The translations under genes were made by a program, and so were the position numbers. A model generated the notes under the pieces. The model had not been told where the DNA came from and made no database searches. It was given only the letters and a program-made list of their open reading frames with translations. A stretch of 64,000 nucleotides of DNA, taken from assembly GCA_963578475.1 (NCBI GenBank), contig CAUZCL010000008.1:62001-126000 (forward strand), given 5' to 3'. Shown here piece after piece: positions 9,195-17,590 of the stretch. The first letter of the stretch is position 1. Every line of letters starts with the position of its first letter. The DNA comes from SMYC01 sp963578475 (GTDB lineage Bacteria > Acidobacteriota > Vicinamibacteria > Marinacidobacterales > SMYC01).

Positions 9195-9821
9195 ATGCAG
9201 CCTCGTATGGTCGTCATCGCCGGGCCCGCCGGCAGTGGCAAATCCACCGCTTTTCCAGTCGTTGAAAGTGGCGTCGACGGCTTCAACATCGATGATCGCG
9301 CTGCCGAGCTCAACGGCGGCTCCCACAGGAACATCCCCACTCAAACACGGGCTCGAGTCAACAAAGAGTGCGAGGAATTCATCGAAGCGCATATTCGCGA
9401 AGGTAAGAGTTTCGCGGTCGAGACCACCCTTCGTAGCGACATCACCCTTCGGCAGGCGGCTGCCGTCCGCCGCAAGGGCTTTTCTCTTCAAATGAGGTAT
9501 GTCGCGCTCGAGGATCCCGAAACGAACGTTGAGCGAATCGCGAACCGGGCCGAACGAGGTGGTCACTCGGCCACGCCTAGCCGCATCCGCGAGGTCCGCG
9601 AGGCCGGTCTGAAGAATTTCCCCAAGGCCGTTCGCGAGTTCGACCGCGTCCGTGCTTACGACAATACCCGATGGGCGGAACGGCCCCGACTGGTCTTCCA
9701 CGCCCGCGATGGCAAGGCCCGCTACGTCGCCGAGAAATTCCCGTCGTGGCTTCAGGGAAGCCTCAGGGACACAGAGTACGAGATCCGCGACCCAGAGTCC
9801 GGAAAGGAAGTTGAGAAATAG
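9195..9821 (+). CDS. zeta toxin family P-loop kinase
   Basis: A 208-residue P-loop protein. It has Walker A GPAGSGKST at residues 10-18, an Asp after the first helix (FNIDDRAAEL), FAVETTLRS near 75-83 (position of the substrate-binding Glu) and the family signature RAERGGHSATPSRIRE near 117-132. These are features of zeta toxins, which phosphorylate UDP-N-acetylglucosamine and block wall synthesis; related P-loop kinases can act on other small molecules. ATG 9195 is used; ATG 9207 is also possible. With the small acidic ORF in front it forms a likely toxin-antitoxin pair. Confidence 0.75.
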   Translation: MQPRMVVIAGPAGSGKSTAFPVVESGVDGFNIDDRAAELNGGSHRNIPTQTRARVNKECEEFIEAHIREGKSFAVETTLRSDITLRQAAAVRRKGFSLQMRYVALEDPETNVERIANRAERGGHSATPSRIREVREAGLKNFPKAVREFDRVRAYDNTRWAERPRLVFHARDGKARYVAEKFPSWLQGSLRDTEYEIRDPESGKEVEK

Positions 9822-9848
9822 ACGCCCCACAGAGGGCTGCGCAGCTTG

Positions 9849-11396
9849 CTAGACCTCTCGAGGACCCGGCCTCCCGTCCTCGATCTCGAAAGAAGCTAAG
9901 GTCTCGATCCCGGTATCGGGATCGGTGACGTCTCCGACGGCGCGGAGGTCGACTTGGGCGCGCTCTTTGGTGAGCTCTACACGGGCATAGCCGTGCCGAG
10001 CGCTGTTTCCGTACTGGATGTGCGGATTGTCCTTTTGTATTGCGGCGCGACGCTCTTCGGGCATGCCTGAGGACGTGATCGAGCCGCCGACGATTTCGCT
10101 CGCGATGGGTTTCGCATGCCCGTCACGAAAGTCAGTTTTGAGGTCCGACACCCAGAACGCGTGCACGTCGCCGCCAATGACGAGAGGGTTTCTTGGCGCG
10201 CTCTCGGCAATGAACTCCAGAAGCCGGGCCCGGGCCGCTGGGTAGCCGTCCCAACCATCGGTCCAAAAGGCGCGCCCGGGGCCAGGTGCGCGGTCGAGCT
10301 CGGCCATGAGCGTCTGCTGCGCGAGAATGTTCCACCGAGCCGTCGACCGCTCGAGATTTCGATGGAGCCAGGCTTCCTGCGCATCGCCTAGAAGGGTCAA
10401 GCTCGGGTCGAGCCGCGCGGGACAATCTGCAACGGTGTTCGAGCCGCCCTCGCCGGGACGCGGGCAAACTTGCGGCGTTCGATATTGCCGGTCGTCGAGC
10501 ACTTGAAAGCGCGCGAGCTCGCCATAGGCGACTTCCGTGTAGAGACGCAGATGCTCGCCGAGTGGCGCCGCGCTGCGCCGGAGAGGCATGTGCTCGTAAT
10601 ACGCGTGGTACGCTGCCGTGCGGCGGCGGCGAAACCACGCTTCGGGATGGAGCTCTTCGCTGGCAAGATCGGCGTAGTCGTTGTCCACTTCGTGATCGTC
10701 CCAGGTCACCAGCCAAGGGGCCGCCGCGTGCGCCGCTTGAAGATCCGTGTCGCTTTTATACTGCGCATAACGGTTTCGGTAGTCCTCGAGGGTCACGGGT
10801 TCCGGCGCCGCGTGCCGGCGAACGCGCACACCGCTCGCTTTCCCTTCGTAGATGTAGTCTCCGAGATGGATCACGAGGTCGGGCTCGTCCGCGATCATGT
10901 GGCGATAGGCACTGTAGTAACCCTTCTCGTAATGCTGGCACGAGGCGAACGCAAACCGGAGGCGTTCGGGAGTCGACTCCAAAAGCGGCGCCGTACGCGA
11001 GCGACCGATGACACTCTCTTCGCTACCGACGCGGAACCGATACCAATAGGGGCGTTCCGGCTCGAGCTCTTCGACCTCGACGTGCACCGAGTGCGCCCAG
11101 TCCGGCGAGGCAATGGCGGAACCGTTCCGCACAACATTGGCCATACGGTCGTCGTTCGCGACTTCCCACTCCACGACAACGGGGGAGGGAGGCATCCCTC
11201 CGCCCATGAGCGGCACGGGTGCGAGGCGTGTCCAGATGACAAACCCTTCCGAAAGAGGGTAGCCGGAAGCAACACCCAACGTGAACGGATTTCTCGAAAA
11301 ACGTACGGGACTTTGCCGGATCAAGAGCGCTGGCGCGGCCGCCGCCGTGCTTTTCAGAAAGTGGCGTCGTGAAACTCCGTGTTTTGGTGTTCGCAT
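9849..11396 (-). CDS. phoD: alkaline phosphatase D (PhoD) family metallophosphatase
   Basis: A 515-residue exported phosphomonoesterase/phosphodiesterase. ATG 11396 follows GAGAGGAAA on its strand and gives a Tat leader (SRRHFLKSTAAAAPALLI). The N-terminal Ig-like domain (FTLGVASGYPLSEGFVIWTR) is followed by metal-site motifs: FASCQHYEKGYY near residue 150, HLGDYIYEG near 172, WDDHEVDNDYA near 225 and VIGGDVHAFWVSDL near 415. CQ and DDHE are characteristic of PhoD, whose site holds iron and calcium. It would release phosphate from organic phosphate in the periplasm. It stands convergent with the zeta-toxin gene and I see no Pho-box that I would defend. Confidence 0.9.
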   Translation of the reverse strand: MRTPKHGVSRRHFLKSTAAAAPALLIRQSPVRFSRNPFTLGVASGYPLSEGFVIWTRLAPVPLMGGGMPPSPVVVEWEVANDDRMANVVRNGSAIASPDWAHSVHVEVEELEPERPYWYRFRVGSEESVIGRSRTAPLLESTPERLRFAFASCQHYEKGYYSAYRHMIADEPDLVIHLGDYIYEGKASGVRVRRHAAPEPVTLEDYRNRYAQYKSDTDLQAAHAAAPWLVTWDDHEVDNDYADLASEELHPEAWFRRRRTAAYHAYYEHMPLRRSAAPLGEHLRLYTEVAYGELARFQVLDDRQYRTPQVCPRPGEGGSNTVADCPARLDPSLTLLGDAQEAWLHRNLERSTARWNILAQQTLMAELDRAPGPGRAFWTDGWDGYPAARARLLEFIAESAPRNPLVIGGDVHAFWVSDLKTDFRDGHAKPIASEIVGGSITSSGMPEERRAAIQKDNPHIQYGNSARHGYARVELTKERAQVDLRAVGDVTDPDTGIETLASFEIEDGRPGPREV

Positions 11397-11527
11397 GAAC
11401 AGGTTTCCTCTCGAACGACGAGAGCGTAGCACACGATGCAGAAACCGGAGCGCTACTATAAGGAACAACGCTCCGGGTGGACGTTCCCCACCGAGTTTGG
11501 GGTCCCGATGATGATGCAGGCTTCAAT

Positions 11528-12646
11528 TCAGGAAATGTCAGAGCCGAAGGCGTACAGAATGCCGTCCTGCGAGCCGATGACGACCCGTCCATCGGCGAGC
11601 GCGGGGGAGGCGCCGAACGGAGCGCCCGCGTCGAACTGCCACAACTTCTCGCCGGTCGTGAGCTCGAAAACGTAGAAGCGGCCGTCACCCGAGCCGATAT
11701 AGACGCGGTTGCCCGCGATGACGGGAGAGGACTCGACGCGCGCGCCCGTACGGTAGGTCCAGAGAGAGGCGCCCGATTCTTGATCAATCGCGTGCACAAT
11801 CTTGTCACGGCCGCCGATGACGACGACGCCATTCGCTACCGCCGGGGAGGAATAGAAAGGGAAGTGGCGGATCGGGTGCTCATACCGCCAGAGGTACTCT
11901 TTGTTCTTCAAATCGACCGCAAGCACGTCGTTGTTGAACGTTCCGTAATAAGCTATACCGTCGACGAGAGCCGGAGAGGAAGCCGTATAAGCGCCTGAGT
12001 TCAACTGCAGCTTCTCGGTGCCATCTTCGAGATCGATGCCGCGCAACAGGGCGTCGCATCCCGTTACGTAAACGAGCTCGCCGTCAAATCCGGGCGTGCT
12101 GTGAAGAGGCCCGAGGCTTTCAAAGGTCCACTGAAGCTCGCCCGTCTTGCGGTCGAGCGAGTATAGGTGCTCGTCATAGGACGCGATGAGCACACGGTTA
12201 CCAATGACGACCGGAGAGGCTTTGATTTCCGCGCCGGTCTCGAACGTCCAGCGGGTCTCGCCGTTCGCTGTGTCAAAAGCGTGCACGACGCCGAGCAAGT
12301 CGCCGACATAGACGGTGCCGGCGATCACCATAGGCGAGGATTCGCCAAAGCGGTCCTCCTCCTCGCCGAAATCGCGCTTCCAGAGGACCGAGCCGTCGTC
12401 GAGGGCGAGCGCAGCGACGAGCCCTGGCAGTGCGGTCATATAAACGACGTTGTCGACGATGGCGGCGGAGGAGTCGATGGAAAAGCCGGCCTCGAAGCTC
12501 CAGAGAAGCGTCAGCTCGTCGGGGATCTCGGCGGCAGAGCGTCCCGTGCGCATTGGGCTTCCGCGAAACTGATTCCACGTGTCTTTCGGCGCGACGGTCT
12601 CTTGCGACGCGACCGCCAACAAAGCGAGGACACTCAGTAGGCGCAT
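11528..12646 (-). CDS. PQQ-like beta-propeller repeat protein (copy 1)
   Basis: A 372-residue beta-propeller with signal peptide (MRLLSVLALLAVAS) and no other domain. Blade motifs of the PQQ/BamB type recur at about 40-residue spacing: DGSVLWKRDFG, NGETRWTFETG, TGELQWTFES, DGTEKLQLNSG, NKEYLWRYEHP, SGASLWTYRTG and TGEKLWQFDAG. An FRGSPMRTGRS motif near residue 27 marks the usual start of these exported propellers. It overlaps the 3' end of the alcohol dehydrogenase gene by 13 bp, so the two are probably cotranscribed. Quinone binding is not shown; many such proteins are scaffolds without cofactor. Confidence 0.85.
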   Translation of the reverse strand: MRLLSVLALLAVASQETVAPKDTWNQFRGSPMRTGRSAAEIPDELTLLWSFEAGFSIDSSAAIVDNVVYMTALPGLVAALALDDGSVLWKRDFGEEEDRFGESSPMVIAGTVYVGDLLGVVHAFDTANGETRWTFETGAEIKASPVVIGNRVLIASYDEHLYSLDRKTGELQWTFESLGPLHSTPGFDGELVYVTGCDALLRGIDLEDGTEKLQLNSGAYTASSPALVDGIAYYGTFNNDVLAVDLKNKEYLWRYEHPIRHFPFYSSPAVANGVVVIGGRDKIVHAIDQESGASLWTYRTGARVESSPVIAGNRVYIGSGDGRFYVFELTTGEKLWQFDAGAPFGASPALADGRVVIGSQDGILYAFGSDIS

Positions 12647-13746
12647 CGGTAAATCTCCAGAGCGGCCGCTTCGTCGAAGGGCCGCGGGTTAAAGTGTCCC
12701 GTCCACTGCTTCGTGGCGGCGTGGGCGAGGCTCGGAAGGTCTTCTTCCAGGATGCCGTCATCACGAAGGCGCCGCGGAAGACCTCCGAGCTCGGCAAGCT
12801 CTTCTAGGCGGCTCGCGAGCGACTCGCCATCTTGGTGGAGCGCCGCGTAAGCCTGTACCACCGTATCCGCGTTGAAGCGCACCACGCTCGGCAAGCACAT
12901 CGCGATGGCGCGTCCATGGGCGGTTCCATAGCGCTGGGTGAGGGGGTTCGCGCAGGCATGGGTGGCGCCGAGCATCGAGTTCTCGATGGCGACCCCTGCA
13001 TAGAAAGCACCGAGCTGCATCGCGCTTCGAGCTTCGAGGTCTTCGGGCTCCTCAAGAACGCGGGCGTAGTTTCCCACGAGCAATCGAAAAGCCTCCCGGG
13101 AGTAGAAATCGGACAAGGCGTTTCTCTTCGTGGTCACTGCGGTCTCGACAGCATGGGCAAGGGCATCGTAGCCCGTGATTGCCGTGACCGCCGTCGGCTG
13201 TGTTACGGTGAGCTCGGGGTCGAGAATCGCTATGCGAAAGCGCGAGGAGAGATCGGAGCAGGCCATCTTCACATGCGTCTTCGCGTCCGAGATGAGCGCG
13301 TAGGATTGCGCCTCGCTCCCGGTCCCGGCCGTCGTCGGGACGCCAATCATGGGGAGAAGCGGCTTCTTGTTCTTTGCGAAGCCGACATAGTCGCGTATGA
13401 CACCGCCATTGGTGAGGACAAAATTGACGCCCTTGGCGCAATCCATCGAGCTTCCTCCACCGAAGCCGATGAACGAATCGACGTTCTTCGACGACGCGAA
13501 GGCGCGTCCCCGCTCGACCATGTCGGTGTCGGGGTTCTCTGTGAAATCGCCGAAGACGAAGACTTCGATCCCGACGCGCGCAAGCAAGCCGAGGGCGCGA
13601 TCAACATGGGGCGTCGCGAGAAGTCCGGGGTCGGCCGCCAACATCGTACGTTCAAAGCCGAGCTCTTTCGCGAGCTCGCCTAGGCGCTCGAGAGCGCCGC
13701 GGCCAAACACAACCCGCGGCTCGGGTCGGTAGTCGAAAGATTTCAT
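12634..13746 (-). CDS. iron-containing alcohol dehydrogenase
   Basis: Group III (iron-dependent) alcohol dehydrogenase of 370 residues, NAD(P)-dependent and cytoplasmic. Motifs: VFGRGALERLGEL at the N-terminus, the dinucleotide loop GFGGGSSMDCAKG near residue 93, PTTAGTGSE near 138, and the metal ligands Asp and His in ITGYDALAHAVE near 192, His in LGATHACANPL near 262 and His in YGTAHGRAIAM near 275. It is embedded in a run of propeller genes, 3 bp from the next stop and overlapping copy 1. That arrangement suggests an operon that oxidises or reduces an alcohol or aldehyde, but the substrate is not evident. Confidence 0.9.
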   Translation of the reverse strand: MKSFDYRPEPRVVFGRGALERLGELAKELGFERTMLAADPGLLATPHVDRALGLLARVGIEVFVFGDFTENPDTDMVERGRAFASSKNVDSFIGFGGGSSMDCAKGVNFVLTNGGVIRDYVGFAKNKKPLLPMIGVPTTAGTGSEAQSYALISDAKTHVKMACSDLSSRFRIAILDPELTVTQPTAVTAITGYDALAHAVETAVTTKRNALSDFYSREAFRLLVGNYARVLEEPEDLEARSAMQLGAFYAGVAIENSMLGATHACANPLTQRYGTAHGRAIAMCLPSVVRFNADTVVQAYAALHQDGESLASRLEELAELGGLPRRLRDDGILEEDLPSLAHAATKQWTGHFNPRPFDEAAALEIYRCAY

Positions 13747-13749
13747 GCT

Positions 13750-15180
13750 CTATTCGTTGGCGAGCGCGAACAGCTGATTTCGGCTCGCGATATATAAAAC
13801 GCCGTGCGCGGGAACCGCTGTCCCGTAGACGGAGCTCCCGAGGTTCATCTCGACGAGAACTTTTTCTTCTTTGCCTGGCGCAAGGACGACGACATCGCCG
13901 TCTTCGTCCCCGAGATAGATCTTGCCATCGACGACCATGGGCGACGACCAGACGGCCGCGAAGGTGTCGTGCACCCAATACGGCTCTCCTGTCTCGACGT
14001 TCAGCGCATGGAAGAAACCGCTGAAATCCGGCATATAGATGATGCCTTCATGGATCGCCGGCGTCGAGATCGAGCGGCGGATCTTGTCGTAATGCCAGAC
14101 GCGGCCGCTTTGGGTGATGTCGCCGCGCTTGGTCGCGTCGATAGCGTAGAAGTGCCCCACGCCCTCGCCGTGCTCCGGGTCCTGACCGTTTGCGATATAG
14201 ACCTTGTCGTTGTAGATCACGGGAGTGCTGATGATGTTGTTGCGTGTTTTCGGCCAGGTAGTGCCGGGCGGGTTGCTGTCGAACACCCACAGCTTTTCGC
14301 CGGTCTCGGCTAAGTAGCCGCGCACCCAGCCGTCGCCTTCGCCCATTACGACTTGAACAACGCCTCCGATCTCACCGACAGCGGCCGAGGACCACTGCCC
14401 GTGAAGTATTTTCTCTCCCACGGGGTTGTTCTCCCACACGAGCTCGCCCGTGTTCTTGTTGATGGCTACCAGGTCGGGGCTCAGCGGAGAGGGGATATTT
14501 ACGTGGCTTTCGTCATGTCCGTTCGAAGTGTTCACGAAAATCAAGTCGCCATACATCACGGGCGACGAGTTCGACATGTTGTGCGGGAAGGCCCCGAGCT
14601 CTTCCATCATGTCGAACTTCCAGATGATGTCTCCGTCCTGCGGGCTCTTGTACTGCTCGTCCTGATAGGGCCCGTCGTTCTCGCCGTCGAGAAAGCCCTC
14701 GGTGTCGAGCGCGAGCACTTCGCCTCTGTTGGTGACGTAGTAGAGCACGTCACCGTCGACGAGCGGCGAGGAGCAAACGCCTTGGAACGGCCAATCGTTG
14801 ACGCGGCCCGCGGGATGCTTGTCGGTGACCATTTGCCACAAGAATTTACCGTCGGCCTCATTGATCGCGACGAGAATGCCTTTGTCTCCCGGCATCTCTT
14901 TGTCATAAAGCGCCTCGTTGTTCGTTCCGACAAAGACTTTGCCGTTAGATACAACGGGGTTCCCATAGGTCTGTGAGCCGAGCGCGGCGACCCATTTCAC
15001 GTTGGTGCCGGCATTGACATCCCACTCGAGGGGAAGACCGGTCATCGAGGACACCATGTTGCGATCGGCGCTGCCGCCCCACATGGTCCAATTGCCGTCC
15101 TTTGAATTCTCAGCGTAGACGTCGAGGGTTACCATGATCGCTAAAACGGAAAGTGCGGTTGCCCAAACGAGCTTTTTCAT
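13750..15180 (-). CDS. PQQ-like beta-propeller repeat protein (copy 2)
   Basis: A 476-residue exported propeller. Start ATG 15180 follows GGCAGGAAG; ATG 15195, overlapping the previous stop as ATGA, is an in-frame alternative. Signal peptide KKLVWATALSVLAIMVTLDVYA. Blades are recognisable by TGEPYWVHD, TGELVWENNP, TGEKLWVFDS, GRVWHYDKI and similar. The start motif is WTMWGGSADRNM, and the loops contain long aromatic insertions (GHFYAIDATKRGDITQ). The KRGDIT loop also occurs in copies 3, 5 and 6 (MRGSID, SRGDLA, GRGDIT), which shows the cluster is one related family. Confidence 0.85.
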   Translation of the reverse strand: MKKLVWATALSVLAIMVTLDVYAENSKDGNWTMWGGSADRNMVSSMTGLPLEWDVNAGTNVKWVAALGSQTYGNPVVSNGKVFVGTNNEALYDKEMPGDKGILVAINEADGKFLWQMVTDKHPAGRVNDWPFQGVCSSPLVDGDVLYYVTNRGEVLALDTEGFLDGENDGPYQDEQYKSPQDGDIIWKFDMMEELGAFPHNMSNSSPVMYGDLIFVNTSNGHDESHVNIPSPLSPDLVAINKNTGELVWENNPVGEKILHGQWSSAAVGEIGGVVQVVMGEGDGWVRGYLAETGEKLWVFDSNPPGTTWPKTRNNIISTPVIYNDKVYIANGQDPEHGEGVGHFYAIDATKRGDITQSGRVWHYDKIRRSISTPAIHEGIIYMPDFSGFFHALNVETGEPYWVHDTFAAVWSSPMVVDGKIYLGDEDGDVVVLAPGKEEKVLVEMNLGSSVYGTAVPAHGVLYIASRNQLFALANE

Positions 15181-15191
15181 CTTCCTGCCTT

Positions 15192-17381
15192 TCATTCGTT
15201 GGCGCGTACTTCGAGATTGTCGATAAACACTTCGGTCGGCAAGGCGTCGGCGAAGATGCCGGGACTTCCTTGCCGGCTCGGGTTCTCGTCGCGCCGCTCG
15301 ATTTGCCACTCAGAGGGCTCGACCTCCCCGCGTAGCCATACTTTGCCGCGAGCGCGGACGGAGCCGTCCTCGAGCGTGGCGACTTCGAGCTTCATTCGAT
15401 ACCACGTGTCCGGCTCCCATTTGAACGAGACTCTAGCGGTGCGCTCGGTCTCGGGCTGCCACGACTGAAGCTCGAGCCGCTGATGGCTTCCGAGAAGCAT
15501 CAAGAGATAACGCTGCGCGATAAGGCCGGCATGTCCCATTTGGCGGCGCTGCCTCGTGGCAAGAACGTCCGCTTGCACCGTGTAGTCGGACCAGTCCGAA
15601 GGTCCCAGGAACACGCGCGCGCGGTGCAGAAAAGGATTGTCGGCCTTCTTCACGAGCACCTTTTCGCCATCGACCTCGCGGATCTCGAACTTTCCCGTAG
15701 CGTTGATCCACGGCCGCGGAACATTCTCGAGCACGTCGAAATTCTCGCTCCATGGAAGAGGCGGGATCACGCGCGCGCGGGCCGAGCCCGATAGCACGCC
15801 CAGGCTCGCGTGGATCTTTCCACCTTGGGGCGTCGAGCCGCGGGCCGCGGTGAAGCGCCCGCCCTCGACCGTCCCATCCAGACCTTCGAGGGACCACGTG
15901 GCTTCGCCGATCCGCGCGACCCGTAAGAAACGTCCGGCCGCGTTGAACAGACGCGCTTCGAGCTCGACGGTGCCACCGGGCTCGAGTGTTACGTCTGTGG
16001 GCGCGACTTGAATCCAAGTCGGCGCGCCGGGTGTACCGCTCGGAGCGGTGGGTGGCGGCGGCACCGCTGATTCCTTGCGCGCCGACCCGATCGCGTAGAG
16101 CGCCTGCGCCGAGGCCAGATAGACGCGGCCATCCGCAATCGCGACCGAGGCGTAAATCTCTTCGAACTCGTCGCCGGCGGTCAGCTCCTCTCGGTCACGG
16201 ATCACAGCACCATCGGCCTGAAGCTCCAAAATGTAGAACGTGCCGTTGACGGTGCCGACATAGAGCTTGCCGTCGGCGAGAACCGGCGACGCGCGCTGGA
16301 TGGTGCCGAGGTTCAAGGTCCATTCTTCGGCGCCACTCACCACATCGAACGCTTTGAGGTTGGCGCTGTTGTCGAGCTGGTAGAAGCGGTCGCCGTCGAG
16401 GACGGGGGACGAATAGCCGCCAAGAAAGCCGCCCACGGACCATTTCGCGCTGTCGACGTCGATGGAGCCGCGCATGGTCGCATCGATCGCTGCCACGAGA
16501 CCCATCTGGCTCGTGCGAAGGTTCTCCTCGCCCTGGCTCACGATTGCGATGTTGCCCTTGAGGATAGCGCCGGTGTTGATGCCGCGCTTGGAATATTCGA
16601 AGCGCCACACCGACTCGCCCGTCTGAGGCATGATCGCGTGCATCGCTCCATCGCCGCCTCCCGTGATGAGAAGTCGCACACCTCCGACGTCGGCGATGAC
16701 AGGCGGCGCGTAGGTCGTGTCATAAGGGCGCCCACCGGGAGAGCTGACCCATTGTGTTTCCCCCGTGGTTTTGTCGAAAGCGAAGAAACGCTGGCCGCCG
16801 CGAGCTTGCTCGCCCCACCCCGAGCTCAGACCGCTCACGATGAGCAGGTTGCCGTCGATGATAGGTGAGGCGGTGCGGCCGCCATGGGTCGTGATGAGGC
16901 CGAAGTCTTCGGCAAGCGAGCGCTCCCACAAAACGGCGCCGTCGGCGCTGAACGCGTACACAGAGCCTCCGACGGTATAAACAAAGATGTTGCCCGTTAT
17001 CGGGTCCGCGACCGGGGAGGCCCAGCCTACGCGGTGAGGCGGTACGTCGCTCAAGTAGATGTTCATGCGATGCTCCCACAAGAGCTCGCCCGTCTCGACA
17101 TCGAGACACATGATGCGCTCCTGCAGGCTCGCGCCTTCTCCAGCAGCGTTTTGCAGATAGATGTGGTCGCCGAGAATGATGGGCGTCGAGCGGCCGCCAT
17201 AGGGAGCCCGCCAAGCGAGATTCTCGCCATCGCGAGACCAGCTCGTGGGAAGGCCGGTCTCCGCGGAACGGCCGTCTCGGCTCGGGCCTCGCCAATCCGT
17301 CCAGTCTTCACTGGATGAGCCTGCGAAAGATCCTGCCCCTATGAACGTCACGAAGATCGTGAAGAGAGTTTTTCTGAACAT
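15192..17381 (-). CDS. PQQ-like beta-propeller protein with Ig-like and 3-keto-disaccharide-hydrolase-like C-terminal domains (copy 3)
   Basis: A 729-residue exported multidomain protein. ATG 17381 gives a signal peptide (FRKTLFTIFVTFIGAGSFA). Residues ~25-430 form the propeller, beginning WTDWRGPSRDGRSAETGLP. A Pro-rich linker (VPPPPTAPSGTPGAP) follows, then an Ig-like segment (ITVELEARLFNAAG-type strands, WSLEG). From about residue 545 there is a concanavalin-like domain (WSENFDVL, WSDYTVQADVLA, WYRMKLEV, VFIDNLEVRAN) resembling DUF1080/laminin-G folds that bind or cleave sugars. This architecture suggests substrate capture outside the cytoplasmic membrane. It is the first gene of the leftward operon that includes the alcohol dehydrogenase. 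Confidence 0.85.
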   Translation of the reverse strand: MFRKTLFTIFVTFIGAGSFAGSSSEDWTDWRGPSRDGRSAETGLPTSWSRDGENLAWRAPYGGRSTPIILGDHIYLQNAAGEGASLQERIMCLDVETGELLWEHRMNIYLSDVPPHRVGWASPVADPITGNIFVYTVGGSVYAFSADGAVLWERSLAEDFGLITTHGGRTASPIIDGNLLIVSGLSSGWGEQARGGQRFFAFDKTTGETQWVSSPGGRPYDTTYAPPVIADVGGVRLLITGGGDGAMHAIMPQTGESVWRFEYSKRGINTGAILKGNIAIVSQGEENLRTSQMGLVAAIDATMRGSIDVDSAKWSVGGFLGGYSSPVLDGDRFYQLDNSANLKAFDVVSGAEEWTLNLGTIQRASPVLADGKLYVGTVNGTFYILELQADGAVIRDREELTAGDEFEEIYASVAIADGRVYLASAQALYAIGSARKESAVPPPPTAPSGTPGAPTWIQVAPTDVTLEPGGTVELEARLFNAAGRFLRVARIGEATWSLEGLDGTVEGGRFTAARGSTPQGGKIHASLGVLSGSARARVIPPLPWSENFDVLENVPRPWINATGKFEIREVDGEKVLVKKADNPFLHRARVFLGPSDWSDYTVQADVLATRQRRQMGHAGLIAQRYLLMLLGSHQRLELQSWQPETERTARVSFKWEPDTWYRMKLEVATLEDGSVRARGKVWLRGEVEPSEWQIERRDENPSRQGSPGIFADALPTEVFIDNLEVRANE

Positions 17382-17496
17382 GTCTGGTTTATGCTTTCGT
17401 GAACCGATGCCTGAATCCGTCCTAGAGGACCCTATTATCTTTTTCTGGGTGTGCGGCGTCAAAGAAATGGCCGGCGCCTGGAACTTTAGCTTGAAC

Positions 17497-17514
17497 AAAC
17501 CTGAGACCAGGTTT
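17497..17514. promoter_or_regulatory. perfect palindrome in the divergent promoter region of the propeller cluster
   Basis: AAACCTG-AGAC-CAGGTTT is a perfect 7-bp inverted repeat with a 4-bp spacer. It lies in the 209-bp gap between the leftward (start 17381) and rightward (start 17591) propeller genes, 76 bp before the rightward start. Its place between two divergent operons of one family suggests an operator bound by a dimeric regulator; a short hairpin is the alternative. A TTGAAC hexamer at 17491 overlaps it. Confidence 0.4.
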
Positions 17515-17590
17515 CTGGAGTGGGCCCTTATGGAGTACGATTGCGTAGTCACAGAAAGGGAGTGCCTGTGAGGCGCTCGGCTGCCACTTC

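Noticed and set aside
10470..11372. 300-codon frame opposite phoD
   Set aside because: Antisense shadow of a high-GC gene; no family similarity, and phoD motifs on the other strand are complete.
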